Below, one piece after another: positions 29,771 to 38,675 of a DNA stretch of 56,639 nucleotides. The position numbers and the translations under genes were made by a program. The DNA comes from an uncultured Bacteroidales bacterium (GTDB lineage Bacteria; Bacteroidota; Bacteroidia; Bacteroidales; P3), in NCBI GenBank assembly GCA_944321885.1, contig CALUNB010000011.1, forward strand, positions 1 to 56,639, given 5' to 3'. The notes beneath the pieces were generated by a model that saw nothing but the letters and a program-made list of their open reading frames with translations, ran no database searches and was not told where the DNA came from. Positions within the stretch are counted from its first letter, which is position 1. Each line of letters starts with the position of its first letter.

Positions 29771-32700
29771 TTAAAGGACGATGAATTTGAGCGTGGCCGT
29801 GCCAAGGTTCGTCCTCACACGGGCGAAGTAAATCCCGCTGTCCAGACCGGAAGTGTCGTAACGGAAATACTCCTGGTGGAGGTTCCCGTCCGAGGCGAAG
29901 AGGCGGGTCCCTTGGATGGAGAAGATTTCCACCTGTTCCATATGGATTCCGCTGGCGCTTGTCGAGATTTGGATGAAATCCCGGGCCGGGTTAGGGTAGA
30001 GATGGAGGTTGAGGGCCAAATCCTCCTGTTCGTTGGAGGAGGCTTTGGTCACTTCGAGATCGTCCACCATGAACATCAAGGCCAGCGTGGAGACACAGCG
30101 GATGGCCACATGGATTTCCTGTCCGGCGTATTCGTCCAGACTGAGACGGATTTCTTCCCAAATGCCGGCGGGAGCTGTCATCTTGTCGCCCAAAGGTTCG
30201 AAATCTTCCGGATTGTTTCCGGTAGTGGATACATAGGCTTGGAATTCCGGTACACCCAATCCTTCCATCGGATAGGAAACGTGGAAGACGAACTCGGAGC
30301 CTTTTCCTACTCGTAATTTCGGGGAAATGAGCCAATCATCGTTCTGCTCGGCGGCGGATTGGAAGCTGACTCCGTAACGGTTCCCAGCGTAAGGAGCGAA
30401 ACCGGCATTGAACGAAGGGTCGTCTTCTAACCAAATGATAGGATTGGTCTGGGATGGATTGAAAGCCATGTAGGCGAAGCGCCCGCTCATGTTGGGGTAT
30501 GTGATGGTTTCGAGTACGGCCAAGCTGTAGACCGAGGCATTGTCCCCGTCCACGGTGGTCCAGGCAGGTTGGAAATCCGAAATGGAAAAGTCTTCGCAAT
30601 ACTCGAAGTCCAGTTTGTAGGGGTCTGCCGGGGGCCAGCTTTCCACGGAAGCGGATTTTTGGTTGTCGCTTTCGTCCGCATCCCCTTCCAAGGGAATGGA
30701 CACTTGGATTTGCCGGGTCCCGGCTTGGCTCAAGTCTACCTGGAATTCCACCGTGCTGGTCGTGTTGGCTTTCAAAAGCGGAATTGTGAGCCGGTATTCC
30801 TTATTATCTACCAGACAGAGGACGGTTTGGTCCACCAGGTCCTCGCAACCGAAGTTGGCCACCTCGGCCCGGACAGCTTCATTGGCGGTAAAGAGGCCTT
30901 CGGTCTTTTGCAAGGCCAAGGAACGGACGGCGGCATCCTTGCCTATCATGCGGGGATGGCCGAAATTGGCCCGGATGGCCACGTAGCCCAAATCTTCCAT
31001 TTCGCTCAACAGGTTTGTGTTCAGCGCCATGTAGCAGATACCTGCGGGGTTGTTGTCATGGCCGAGGAGGATGGGGTCGCTGCCGAGCTGCTGTACCTCG
31101 ATGAAATAACGCCCCGGTTCCATCACCACGGGATTGATTGGAAAGCAGGTGTATTCTCCGCCAGTTCCTCGTTGGAGGACCTTCTCGAACATCAGCATGC
31201 ACAAGGAATCCTCACCTTCCCGGCTTTTGCCCATTTTATGGACCGCCAGACCGAAGGGGATGTCGCGGCCTTTCCCGAAACCGATGCTGACGGAAGTCAG
31301 GGTGTCTTGGGCAAGCAGTTCGTACCAGATGCCGATGCTGTTGGCGCTTGGCGATGCCAGACCGTCGTCTTGACCCAGGAGGACCTCTTCTTCATTGTCG
31401 AAAGCGAAAGTGCTGTCGCTGGCAATAACTTCCACTGCCAGGCTGTTGTCTTCGGGAACAAGGTCATCGTAGGGGACTGACACGCTTGCTTCGAATACAT
31501 GTTTTCCGGCTTCCAGAATCGGCAGGAGAAAATCCAGATGGAAAAGGGTATCGCTTTGTGGATCAAGGCTCAGGCTGTCGATGGATTTCAAAGTGTCGGA
31601 TTCCTTGCGGATTTCCGCTTTGACGGCATTTTCATAGGCAAGCCCCCGGTTCGCAATCCGGAGTTCCCAGTCCGTCCGGCCTCCCGTTTGTCCGGCAGGT
31701 ATCATGCGGGCCAGGTCGGTGACGATGCTTTCCAAGCGGATGTCGTGTTCCAGGACGGCTTCGATGCGGACTTCCAGCAAAGAAAAATCCACGGAGCTGA
31801 CATCGAAGGAGAAAGTGTAATCGCCGGCTTCTTCCACCTCGAAAAGGAATTCCCGGCTGACAACACCGGGTCTCAGTGCAAATTCTTCTTCCACGCTGCA
31901 GATGCTGTCATGGCTTTCCGGGGCGCTGCCGGAAAGGCCGTACGCGATTTGCCAGGAAGAGGGCGAAAGCCAGAGCGGGGTGTTGGTGGTATAGGAAAAG
32001 CGGTGCTGGCCGGCTTCGAGGTGGATGCACCGGGAAATCAGGAATCCTTCCCCGGATTGCATCGAGACGCTGCCGTCTTCGATTTGCCAGGTTCCGGGAA
32101 CCGTAGGCACCCATTCTCCGGCATCCATATTGCTGGTATAGGGTAACGTTGCAGGCTCAAAATGGGTGGTGAAAGCGGAGTCCGTATTGTCGTCCAGGTT
32201 CTCTTCGGTATCGGGCCCGGTGCAACGGGCCTTGAGTACGATGTCGTAGCGGCCCGGCTCTGAAAAATCGGCTGCCTGCGGGAAGGTGAATGTCCGGGTG
32301 GCCCCGATGGGGAGGTCGTTGAAGCTGTGGCTGAGGGCTTCTCCGCCGTTGATGCTGTATTCGAGTTCGAAACTCCCGATGGGTTCGCTTCCATGGTTGC
32401 TGAGGACGGCCGAGATGGCGGTATTTTCCAGCCCGCATCCGGCAACAGGCAGGATGATGCGGTCCACGGAAATGTCGGGAATTCCGGTGAAAGACCCTTG
32501 GTCGATGGTCACATCATCGATGGAAAGGTCGGTCATGTCCTGTCCGGTGGTGTTGCGGATGGCGAAATGGTATGTCCCCGATTCCGGAACCTGGACATTG
32601 ACAGGGAGCAAGACCCATTCCGTGGTCCATGCCGTTTGGGCCGTTTGCAGCTGCATTTCGGAGCGGTCGAGGCTGGGACCGAACCAGACTTCCAGACTGG

Positions 32701-33895
32701 CCGGATAGCGGGCATGGCCGCTGCGGTAATAGAAAGTCATGTAAGCCTCTCCGGCCTCAAGCTGGATGGGAGGGCTGATCAGCCAGTCGTCGGAGCCTCC
32801 GTTGGCGGGCATCAGGTCGTACATGCAACCTGGCGCCGTGTACCCCTCTTGGGCATTGTGTGTCCAGACACTGAGATCATCAAGAAAGTCATAGATGGTC
32901 CAAGCATCGTCCGGGCTTGAAAAATCCTGCACATAGGGAAGTGTTTCCACGGCCTGCAACTTTTCAACCGTGGTTTCCAGGGTGTTGTTGGACAGAAGCC
33001 CGTCCTGGTCATAGATCAATTCCAGATGGATCCGGTGTTCCCCGATTGTGGATAGGTCAACCGGTGTGGAGAGGGTATATTCCAGGGTGTCTCCTATGGG
33101 GATTTCTATGGGGAGGTCCTCCTCAAAAGCCTCTTTTCCGTCTACCGAGCATCGCAGGCTGGCACTGCTGGCCGGGACCAGGTAATCCCCGTTGTTGCAG
33201 ATTTCCACGACCAGGTGTTCCTGCGAACCCAAATCCGCTCCGCTTATGGGGCTTGACAGCCGGAGGAGGGCCAAGTCGTCCGGGACATCGGCGGTCACGA
33301 AACATTGGTCGTATCCGTCCATGTCGGCCACATGGAACTCGTAGACGGCTCCTTCTTCCAGGACGAAATCGTCAAAGAAACCTTGGTTGCACCAATACCG
33401 ATGATTGGCGGAAGTGTCGGGGACGATGATGGCGATGTCGTAAATCCCGGCAGGTACTTCCAGACTGTCGCAATCCCCGGCCAAACCGGTGGGGTGTTCC
33501 ATGTCGGGTGAGGAGTTGGCCGGTATCTTGTATTCGGCCAAGGCGTAGGCTTCTTCGTCCGTTCCCATGGCCGGGAATCCAAACGAAGGGTTCCAGGGAT
33601 TGCCGGTACCCAAGGCTTCGGCATCGGCATCCAGCAGCATCTGGTAATACATTTTGTAGCCGAAATGCCTTTCCCAGACATTGTCGGCCCGGAAAAGGAT
33701 TTTGGTGTTTCCATCCTCGGGTTTTTCTCCTTTGGATTGTAATTTCTTGATTTCCAAAGATGCGTGGATGGAAACCTCTTTTCCGGAAAGGTTTTTGCAA
33801 GAAAGGGTGGATGGATTGCTCCATTCTGTTGTTTGAGCCGGGCTGCCCAGGGTTCCGAGCAGGAAGACCGGGAGAAAGAGCAGTTGTTTTTTCAT
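29771..33895 (-). CDS. T9SS-secreted multidomain adhesin-like protein
   Basis: A 1374-residue protein starting MKKQLLFLPVFLLGTLGSPAQ, a Sec signal peptide. An N-terminal domain (about 45-185) with RADNVWERHFGYKMYYQMLL, PSFGFPAMGTDEEAYALAEY, IPANSSPDMEHP and VPAGIYDIAIIVPD resembles the DUF2436 modules of gingipain and hemagglutinin proteins. Two choice-of-anchor/cleaved-adhesin domains follow: about 330-500 (QDFSSPDDAWTIYDF, DDWLISPPIQL, YYRSGH) and about 1110-1290 (CEDFSISDFQPAWTTVDGD, DDWLISPKLRVG, FQAYVSTTGNN). CARDB-like segments lie between them. The C-terminus is a type A sorting domain (LHLYPNPARDF to the end), which directs export through the T9SS whose SprA is encoded at 42.4 kb. The frame is open upstream, but the signal peptide fixes the start at 33895. 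Ligand or enzyme activity unknown. Confidence 0.85.
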   Translation of the reverse strand: MKKQLLFLPVFLLGTLGSPAQTTEWSNPSTLSCKNLSGKEVSIHASLEIKKLQSKGEKPEDGNTKILFRADNVWERHFGYKMYYQMLLDADAEALGTGNPWNPSFGFPAMGTDEEAYALAEYKIPANSSPDMEHPTGLAGDCDSLEVPAGIYDIAIIVPDTSANHRYWCNQGFFDDFVLEEGAVYEFHVADMDGYDQCFVTADVPDDLALLRLSSPISGADLGSQEHLVVEICNNGDYLVPASSASLRCSVDGKEAFEEDLPIEIPIGDTLEYTLSTPVDLSTIGEHRIHLELIYDQDGLLSNNTLETTVEKLQAVETLPYVQDFSSPDDAWTIYDFLDDLSVWTHNAQEGYTAPGCMYDLMPANGGSDDWLISPPIQLEAGEAYMTFYYRSGHARYPASLEVWFGPSLDRSEMQLQTAQTAWTTEWVLLPVNVQVPESGTYHFAIRNTTGQDMTDLSIDDVTIDQGSFTGIPDISVDRIILPVAGCGLENTAISAVLSNHGSEPIGSFELEYSINGGEALSHSFNDLPIGATRTFTFPQAADFSEPGRYDIVLKARCTGPDTEENLDDNTDSAFTTHFEPATLPYTSNMDAGEWVPTVPGTWQIEDGSVSMQSGEGFLISRCIHLEAGQHRFSYTTNTPLWLSPSSWQIAYGLSGSAPESHDSICSVEEEFALRPGVVSREFLFEVEEAGDYTFSFDVSSVDFSLLEVRIEAVLEHDIRLESIVTDLARMIPAGQTGGRTDWELRIANRGLAYENAVKAEIRKESDTLKSIDSLSLDPQSDTLFHLDFLLPILEAGKHVFEASVSVPYDDLVPEDNSLAVEVIASDSTFAFDNEEEVLLGQDDGLASPSANSIGIWYELLAQDTLTSVSIGFGKGRDIPFGLAVHKMGKSREGEDSLCMLMFEKVLQRGTGGEYTCFPINPVVMEPGRYFIEVQQLGSDPILLGHDNNPAGICYMALNTNLLSEMEDLGYVAIRANFGHPRMIGKDAAVRSLALQKTEGLFTANEAVRAEVANFGCEDLVDQTVLCLVDNKEYRLTIPLLKANTTSTVEFQVDLSQAGTRQIQVSIPLEGDADESDNQKSASVESWPPADPYKLDFEYCEDFSISDFQPAWTTVDGDNASVYSLAVLETITYPNMSGRFAYMAFNPSQTNPIIWLEDDPSFNAGFAPYAGNRYGVSFQSAAEQNDDWLISPKLRVGKGSEFVFHVSYPMEGLGVPEFQAYVSTTGNNPEDFEPLGDKMTAPAGIWEEIRLSLDEYAGQEIHVAIRCVSTLALMFMVDDLEVTKASSNEQEDLALNLHLYPNPARDFIQISTSASGIHMEQVEIFSIQGTRLFASDGNLHQEYFRYDTSGLDSGIYFARVRTNLGTATLKFIVL

Positions 33896-34031
33896 GGTGT
33901 TTGGTTTTTGTATGACTTTTTGCATTAATGCCGTTTCGGGAGACTCTGTTGCGGGACGAGGCCGGGTAGACCCGCTCTCGGGACCGTTTGCTCTGGTAGC
34001 CGCTGAGGAGTGGGAGCGGTTGGGTGTTTGG

Positions 34032-34039
34032 CAAAAATA
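34032..34039 (-). promoter_or_regulatory. -7 promoter element of the T9SS adhesin gene
   Basis: Minus-strand TATTTTTG matches TAnnTTTG, about 135 bp before the adhesin ATG. A TTTG lies further upstream (plus 34065-34068) but 25 bp away, longer than the usual 19-21. The spacer 33896-34230 holds no recognisable gene. Confidence 0.45.
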
Positions 34040-34230
34040 GGGAAGGATAGCCGGGAAGGCTTGGCAAATCATACAATTTACCGAATGCGAAAAGCTGGAT
34101 TCCTTTTTTGAGAAATTGCGAAATGCGGTGCGTGATAATGGATAAGCTGGCTGTGTCTTGCCTCTCTTTTGTTCAGGCCACCCTGAAGACCGGCCCTGGA
34201 GACAACATGGACACCGCCCCCCCTCGGCTT

Positions 34231-36245
34231 TTACTTTTGGGCGGGATATCCTTCCGTCTCCGTGTCTTCGGCATGGGGGCCGTTTCCGGCTTTCCGGGCT
34301 GCAGCCAAAAGTTTTCGGTTCTCTTCCCGGAAACGGGAAGGGGGAACATTCACGATGGTTTGGAAAGCCCGGTAGAAGGTACTGATGGTGTTGAAACCCA
34401 CTTGGTATCCGATGTCTTTCAAGGGGGTGTCGTTGGATGGGTCGGAAAGGATGCCGATGGCTTCCTGTACCCTCAACTGGTTGATGTACCCGTTGAAGGA
34501 GGTTTGGGCACAATGGTTCAAGGCCATGGAAAGGTAAGTGCGGTTGGTTCCTATGAGGGATGCCAGTTTTTCAATCGTGAGGCTGTTGTCCCGGTAGAGA
34601 TGGCCGGATCGCATCAGTTGTTCGACCCGTTTGAACAAATTCCATTCCTTGGCGTTCGTCTCTACGTTTTCCTGTTGTCCGGACTCGGAATCCAAAGGTG
34701 TTTCTACACCCGCTTTGAGCGTTGACACATAACGCTTTTCTGTTTGGCTGAATTCGTGGTACTGTTGTACGATTTTCCGGTACATCTTGGTTCGGCGCAG
34801 GTAGAGGTACCACGCACCTCCGGCAATCAAAACCAAGATCAGGAGGCAGGCGGCCAGCAGGTAGATTTTTTGGTTGGCTTTGGCCACGGCCATTTCTTGG
34901 CGATGGATTTCCCTCTCTTTGGTTTCAACCTGGTATCGGACCCTTAATTCGTTTATGGACTGTTCTTTTTCGATATTGAACAGCTTGACGGATTCGGTAT
35001 GGGACGAGTCGTAATAGAGCAAGGCTTGGGCGTAGTCGCCCGATGCCCTACAGGCTTCGGCCAAGTTGAAATAAATCTGGTAACGGTACAGGAATCCTTT
35101 TCGGGCTTTAGCCAAACGGCTGGCTTGCTTGAAATAACCGATGGCTTTCCCGGCTTCGCCGTTTTCGAGAAGAAACTTGCCGTAATCCAGGAAGAGTTCC
35201 ATCGTGGCAATGATATCGGGACTGTGGCTGTTTTTCAAGGCTTCGAGGTAGTAGGCCCGAGCCTTGTCCGGCTGCTTCCCGGCATCCATGACGGATCCGA
35301 GAATCCGGTAGGCTTGGCAACGGGTACTGCTCTCTTGTGCCAAGGATAATGCTTCATCGGCATATTTCAGGGCGGAGTCGTATTGTTCTTTTAGGAGGTA
35401 CAGGTCCGCGCAAATCAAGGCACCGGTAAGGCGTAGGAAATCATCGTTTTTCCTGCAACCTTGCCGGTAAACCCAAATCGGTCATTAGACTTTGGGGAGA
35501 TTGCCCGCTTGTGTCATGCAACATGCTTCTCGCCTAGCCGAAGGCGTAGCGGGCTACGTCGAGGCGTAGCGAGAAACAGGGTGCGGACAGAAGCGGGCAA
35601 GATGCCCGAAAGCCTCATTTTCCCCATCGGAAGCGGACACGGCGTGTCTGATGACCGATTTGGGGTAAACGACCTTGGCGTAGGATAGACCGCTCGTGTC
35701 GTTGCGGAAATTGCAGGCCAAGGCCAGGTTGGCTGTCAGGATGTAGTAAATCCGGCTCGTGTCATTCTCCATCAGACGTTGGCCGTTGATGAAGTAGGAA
35801 ATACCTTTCACGTAATTGGCTTCATGATCGATGGCATGGATTCCGGCCATATTGTATATTGTATAAAGCGGCTTCAGCCCAGTCATCGTCCGTTTTTGAA
35901 CTCCAGAAAAAAACATTTTGCAGCCAAAGAGTCGGCATGGTTGAGGGAGATATGGGACTGGCCGGCCATGACCGAGGCGTAGAAGGCAAGGCGGGCATCC
36001 GCGTTCCGGACAGCTACCGGATAGACGCGGCGGCATTCTTCGGCCACTTTGTGGAAATTTCCCAAACCGGATTCGAGCAACCAAGCATTTTTGAGCAGTC
36101 CGGCATCGTAAGGGTCGTTTTCCAATCGTTTCCGGATGGAATCCAATTCCTGTTCCCGCTTTATGATGTTGGAATTTTGCGCGCTTGAGGGGAAAAGTTT
36201 GAAGGGGGAAAAGGCTATTCCTGCCAAGAGGAGGACGAGGAGACG
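34231..36245 (-). pseudogene. Broken TPR / membrane / AraC-type regulator, split by a MITE
   Basis: The C-terminal part (34231-35471) encodes TPR-like helical repeats, a membrane segment (AACLLILVLIAGGAWYLYLR) and an AraC-type HTH domain (LTIEKLASLIGTNRTYLSMA then GFNTISTFYRAFQTI). The N-terminal part (from 36245) encodes a signal-peptide-like RLLVLLLAGIAFS and more helical repeats. Three lesions are visible. No start codon precedes the signal peptide, and an in-frame stop lies just before it. The frame changes at an A5 run (plus 35893-35897), after LEFK. A 193-bp MITE interrupts codons at 35472-35664. Removing the MITE with one GTAAA copy joins SYAKVV-Y to RQGCRKNDDF in frame. Intact relatives are sensor-regulators common in Bacteroidales. 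A shortened product from the TTG at 35418 could still contain the HTH. Confidence 0.8.
35472..35664 (-). mobile_element. 193-bp MITE, copy A
   Basis: A non-coding element with terminal inverted repeats CCCAAATCGGTCATTAGAC (left) and the complement of CCCAAATCGGTCATCAGAC (right), 18 of 19 identical. It is flanked by the 5-bp direct repeat GTAAA at 35467-35471 and 35665-35669. Internally, TTGCCCGCTT is mirrored by AAGCGGGCAA and TTCTCGC by GCGAGAA, so the whole element can fold into a long stem. Compared base by base with copy B it is identical over all 193 bp after reverse complementation. No transposase is encoded, so mobility would need a transposase supplied in trans. The parent insertion sequence family was not identified. 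Confidence 0.93.
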
Positions 36246-36257
36246 TCAAGGGAAAGA

Positions 36258-36332
36258 CACACTCCCGCATAGCTTTCCGCCAGGGGAAACCGGGGTATTT
36301 TGAGAGAAGTTCGGCATGGTTCCGGGAGTGTG
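36258..36332 (-). terminator. Inverted repeat downstream of the FKBP gene
   Basis: CACACTCCCG (36258-36267) and CGGGAGTGTG (36323-36332) are perfect complements separated by 55 bp, beginning 10 bp past the FKBP stop. On the minus strand the distal arm is followed by TCTTTCCC. It probably ends FKBP transcription. It also borders the missing 5' end of the broken regulator gene. Confidence 0.5.
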
Positions 36333-36341
36333 ATGTAAAAC

Positions 36342-37145
36342 TTATTGGACTTCAATCAGGTGTACTTGGAACACTAGGGTGGAACCGCCCGGAATCGGGC
36401 CGTTGTCCTGGTCCCCGTAGGCGAGTTCGGACGGAATGTAGAAAATGTATTCCGAGCCTTCCTTCATCAATTGGAGGCCTTCGGTCCATCCGGCGATGAC
36501 CCCGTTGAGCGGGAAAGAGATGGGTTCGCCCCGTTGTACCGAGGAATCGAAGACCCTGCCGTCGATGAGTTTGCCCGTGTAGTGGACCAGGACCTTGTCG
36601 GTGGCTTTGGGCGATTTGCCGTTCCCTTCTTTTACCACTTTGTATTGCAAGCCGCTGGCCGTTTGCTTCACGTCCGGGTCGTTTTTCAGGTTGTCGGCCA
36701 GGAATTGCTTGCCTTTGACCTTGTTCTCCATGCTTTTTTCCGATTCTTGCTTCTTGATGTCTTGTTGCCATTGGGTCAGGATCCGCTGCACCTCGCTCAT
36801 CGGGTAGCCGCAGTCCTTGCCTTCCAGGGCCACTTGCACCCCTTTCAAAAAGCTTTCCACATCAAACTTGTAGGGGATGCCTTCCAGGTTGCTTCCCAAG
36901 GAAAATCCGACCAAGTAGCTTACCGTGTCTTTTGCTTCCATGTCTTTGATATTCGATTTTTTTTCTTTTTTGTCTGTTATCGGGGTCTCCGTCCCGGGAT
37001 ACACCTTGGTTCCGGTTCCCGTCCGGGGAACCATCGAGGTGGAACAGGGATTTGTGCAGGCGGGCCTGGCGGCTTCAGCCTCCCAGGCGCAGGCCGTACA
37101 GATGCAGAACAAGCTGCATGCGGATAAGAAAAAGAGCTTTTTCAT
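36342..37145 (-). CDS. FKBP-type peptidyl-prolyl isomerase (FkpA/Mip-like)
   Basis: A folding catalyst of the periplasm or outer membrane. The 267-residue product has an N-terminal signal sequence with several cysteines (residues 10, 14, 16 and 19); a lipid anchor at one of them is possible but no ideal lipobox is seen. An FKBP_N dimerisation domain follows (about 68-150; VSYLVGFSLGSNL, DVESFLKGVQVALEG). The FKBP catalytic domain (about 165-267) has VLVHYTGKLIDGRVFDSS, FPLNGVIAGWTEGLQLMKEG, IPSELAYGDQ and a C-terminal LVFQVHLIEVQ. It starts 6 bp after the BadF-type kinase stop and must be cotranscribed with it. Confidence 0.92.
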   Translation of the reverse strand: MKKLFFLSACSLFCICTACAWEAEAARPACTNPCSTSMVPRTGTGTKVYPGTETPITDKKEKKSNIKDMEAKDTVSYLVGFSLGSNLEGIPYKFDVESFLKGVQVALEGKDCGYPMSEVQRILTQWQQDIKKQESEKSMENKVKGKQFLADNLKNDPDVKQTASGLQYKVVKEGNGKSPKATDKVLVHYTGKLIDGRVFDSSVQRGEPISFPLNGVIAGWTEGLQLMKEGSEYIFYIPSELAYGDQDNGPIPGGSTLVFQVHLIEVQ

Positions 37146-37151
37146 TCAGTT

Positions 37152-38042
37152 TTAAACAATTTCGGGGTCTTCTATGGTTTTTTGCAAAAGTTTCCCGATT
37201 TGGGGTTTGAAATACCGTACCAGGCCTTCCATCGGGTTTTGCAGGATATTGCCGGTTTCAAGCCCGTTTTTCCGGGCTGCTTCCCGTAGGATTTCCTGGG
37301 CATAAAAGGCCGTCGAACCCGAGAGGTGGATGGTCCTGTCCGGTATCAGTTCCCCGTAGGGGAGGACTTGTTTTTGGAAAAAGCGGTCGAACTCCTCGAA
37401 AAGCACCGATTTCACGTAAGGGTTTTCGTAACGTCCGGCGGAGAAACCGCCCAATTCACCTAAGAACCGGCCCGTGTCTTGGCCATGGTAAACGGTATCG
37501 ATGATTTCATGCAAGGGCAGGGGGCAAAGAGGGGCGAACTCCTTGCGCAGCTCTTCGGGCATCCCTCCGCGCAAATAATCGGCCAGGAAGTGGATGCCGA
37601 TGCGGGCACCGCTGCCCTCGTCCCCTAATACGAAGCCTAAGGAGGGAACTTTCATATGCAGTCCTTCCCCGTCGAAGTAGGCGGTGGCCGACCCGGTTCC
37701 CAGGATGCCGATCATGCCGGCTTGGGGACCGCACAGGGCCAAGGCGGCTCCCAAAAGGTCGCTTTCGATGGAAATGTCCGCGTGGGGGAAGAAATCCTCC
37801 AGTTCGGAATAGAGGCCCAACCTTTTTTCGTTGTTGGCGCAGCCCGAGCCGTAAAAGAACAGGTATTTGACCTTTCCGTTGTTGATGAAAGGGTACAAAT
37901 CCTTTTCCAGGCAGTCCCGGATTTGCTGGTTATCGACCATGAAGGGATTCAAACCCCGGGTCGTCACCCTTTTTTCTTCCCCGGCCTCGTTCAAGAAACA
38001 CCATTCGGTCTTGGTGGAGCCACTGTCCGCTATTCCAATCAT
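37152..38042 (-). CDS. BadF/BadG family ATPase (N-acetylglucosamine kinase-like)
   Basis: A 296-residue ASKHA-fold kinase related to N-acetylglucosamine kinase. The phosphate-1 loop MIGIADSGSTKTEW is at the N-terminus. Adenosine and phosphate-2 motifs are GMIGILGTGSATAYFDG and GFVLGDEGSGARIG, the latter characteristic of GlcNAc kinases. The C-terminal IHLSGSTAFYA is the last nucleotide-binding segment. The likely role is phosphorylation of amino sugars recovered from cell wall or host glycans. The ATG at 38042 places the P-loop at the N-terminus; an open frame 16 codons longer is unlikely. A -7 element lies about 100 bp upstream and FKBP follows after 6 bp. Confidence 0.85.
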   Translation of the reverse strand: MIGIADSGSTKTEWCFLNEAGEEKRVTTRGLNPFMVDNQQIRDCLEKDLYPFINNGKVKYLFFYGSGCANNEKRLGLYSELEDFFPHADISIESDLLGAALALCGPQAGMIGILGTGSATAYFDGEGLHMKVPSLGFVLGDEGSGARIGIHFLADYLRGGMPEELRKEFAPLCPLPLHEIIDTVYHGQDTGRFLGELGGFSAGRYENPYVKSVLFEEFDRFFQKQVLPYGELIPDRTIHLSGSTAFYAQEILREAARKNGLETGNILQNPMEGLVRYFKPQIGKLLQKTIEDPEIV

Positions 38043-38137
38043 ACAAAAGTGTTTATAATGCCCTACTTTGTGCGGGAACCCGGTTTCCACCTCTCCTGCA
38101 AAGGAACACAGGTTTCACCGGTCTTCTTCAAGGCAGG

Positions 38138-38145
38138 CAAAAATA
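38138..38145 (-). promoter_or_regulatory. -7 promoter element of the kinase-FKBP operon
   Basis: Minus-strand TATTTTTG matches TAnnTTTG, 96 bp before the kinase ATG and downstream of the winged-helix gene stop. It suggests the kinase and FKBP genes have their own promoter. No -33 box is seen. Confidence 0.45.
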
Positions 38146-38213
38146 CGCCAAGTCCGGCGGATTCGCTAAGAAGCCGTATAAATTTTTTCAATCGTTCCGG
38201 TTTCTTTGGAAAA

Positions 38214-38492
38214 TCAATTCAATGATTTCAAGTAAGCTTGGCCCTTTTCGGTCAAAACATATCCGCCGGTCTTTTTCGCCCCATGATATTCAATGAAATT
38301 CAAGGGTTCGGAAGATAAGTTTTGCAATATCCTGGATAGGGTTCTTACCGAGAGGTTCAATTTTCCTGCCAATTCGTTTTTCTTTATTCCCGGTTGTTGC
38401 GCAAGTTCGCGCAGGAGGTCTAAAGTGCGCTCGTTTATCGTGCCATTTATTACTTCAATATTCCTTGGTGGAATCTCCTTATCCCTTTGCAA
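38214..38492 (-). CDS. Small winged-helix DNA-binding protein
   Basis: A 92-residue protein whose middle reads as a winged helix-turn-helix: ERTLDLLRELAQQPGIKKNE (helices 1-2), LAGKLNLSVRTLSRILQNLS (recognition helix region) and FIEYHGAKKTGGYVLTEKG (wing and final helix). It resembles the stand-alone wHTH domains related to the C-terminal part of RecG-like or Fic-associated regulators. No ATG is available in this frame, so translation would have to use TTG at 38492 or another rare start. It is divergent from the M16 peptidase gene, with three phased repeats in between that could be its operator. Confidence 0.65.
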   Translation of the reverse strand: MQRDKEIPPRNIEVINGTINERTLDLLRELAQQPGIKKNELAGKLNLSVRTLSRILQNLSSEPLNFIEYHGAKKTGGYVLTEKGQAYLKSLN

Positions 38493-38527
38493 CGCCGTCC
38501 CATGGTAAATCCTGTCCGGGGGCCAAA

Positions 38528-38554
38528 TCTTAAACTTTCTTAAAAAATCTTAAA
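38528..38554. repeat. Three TCTTAAA repeats with 10-bp period
   Basis: TCTTAAA occurs at 38528, 38538 and 38548, exactly one helical turn apart, in the spacer between the divergent winged-helix and M16 peptidase genes. It lies about 50 bp upstream of the peptidase -7 element. Phased T/A tracts can bend DNA or act as UP elements, and repeated sites on one helical face are typical of a cooperative operator. Which applies cannot be told. Confidence 0.6.
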
Positions 38555-38603
38555 AAGACGGAAAAAAGGCCGGCTTCCGGGAAGGATTTTCGGAAAAATA
38601 CCC

Positions 38604-38611
38604 TAATTTCG
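38604..38611 (+). promoter_or_regulatory. -7 promoter element of the M16 peptidase gene
   Basis: TAATTTCG, one mismatch from TAnnTTTG, lies 64 bp before the chosen ATG. Starts upstream of 38612 are excluded if this is the true promoter. Confidence 0.35.
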
Positions 38612-38675
38612 CGTGCCTTTAAAACGGGAGCCTTTGAAGAAGAGGATAGAGAATCAAATGCAAAAAGTTATTGAT

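Noticed and set aside
35472..35664. Reading frame through the MITE as a small protein
   Set aside because: The frame through copy A is only an extension of the broken regulator and ends at a stop inside the element; copy B gives a different short tail. There is no shared independent start or protein family.
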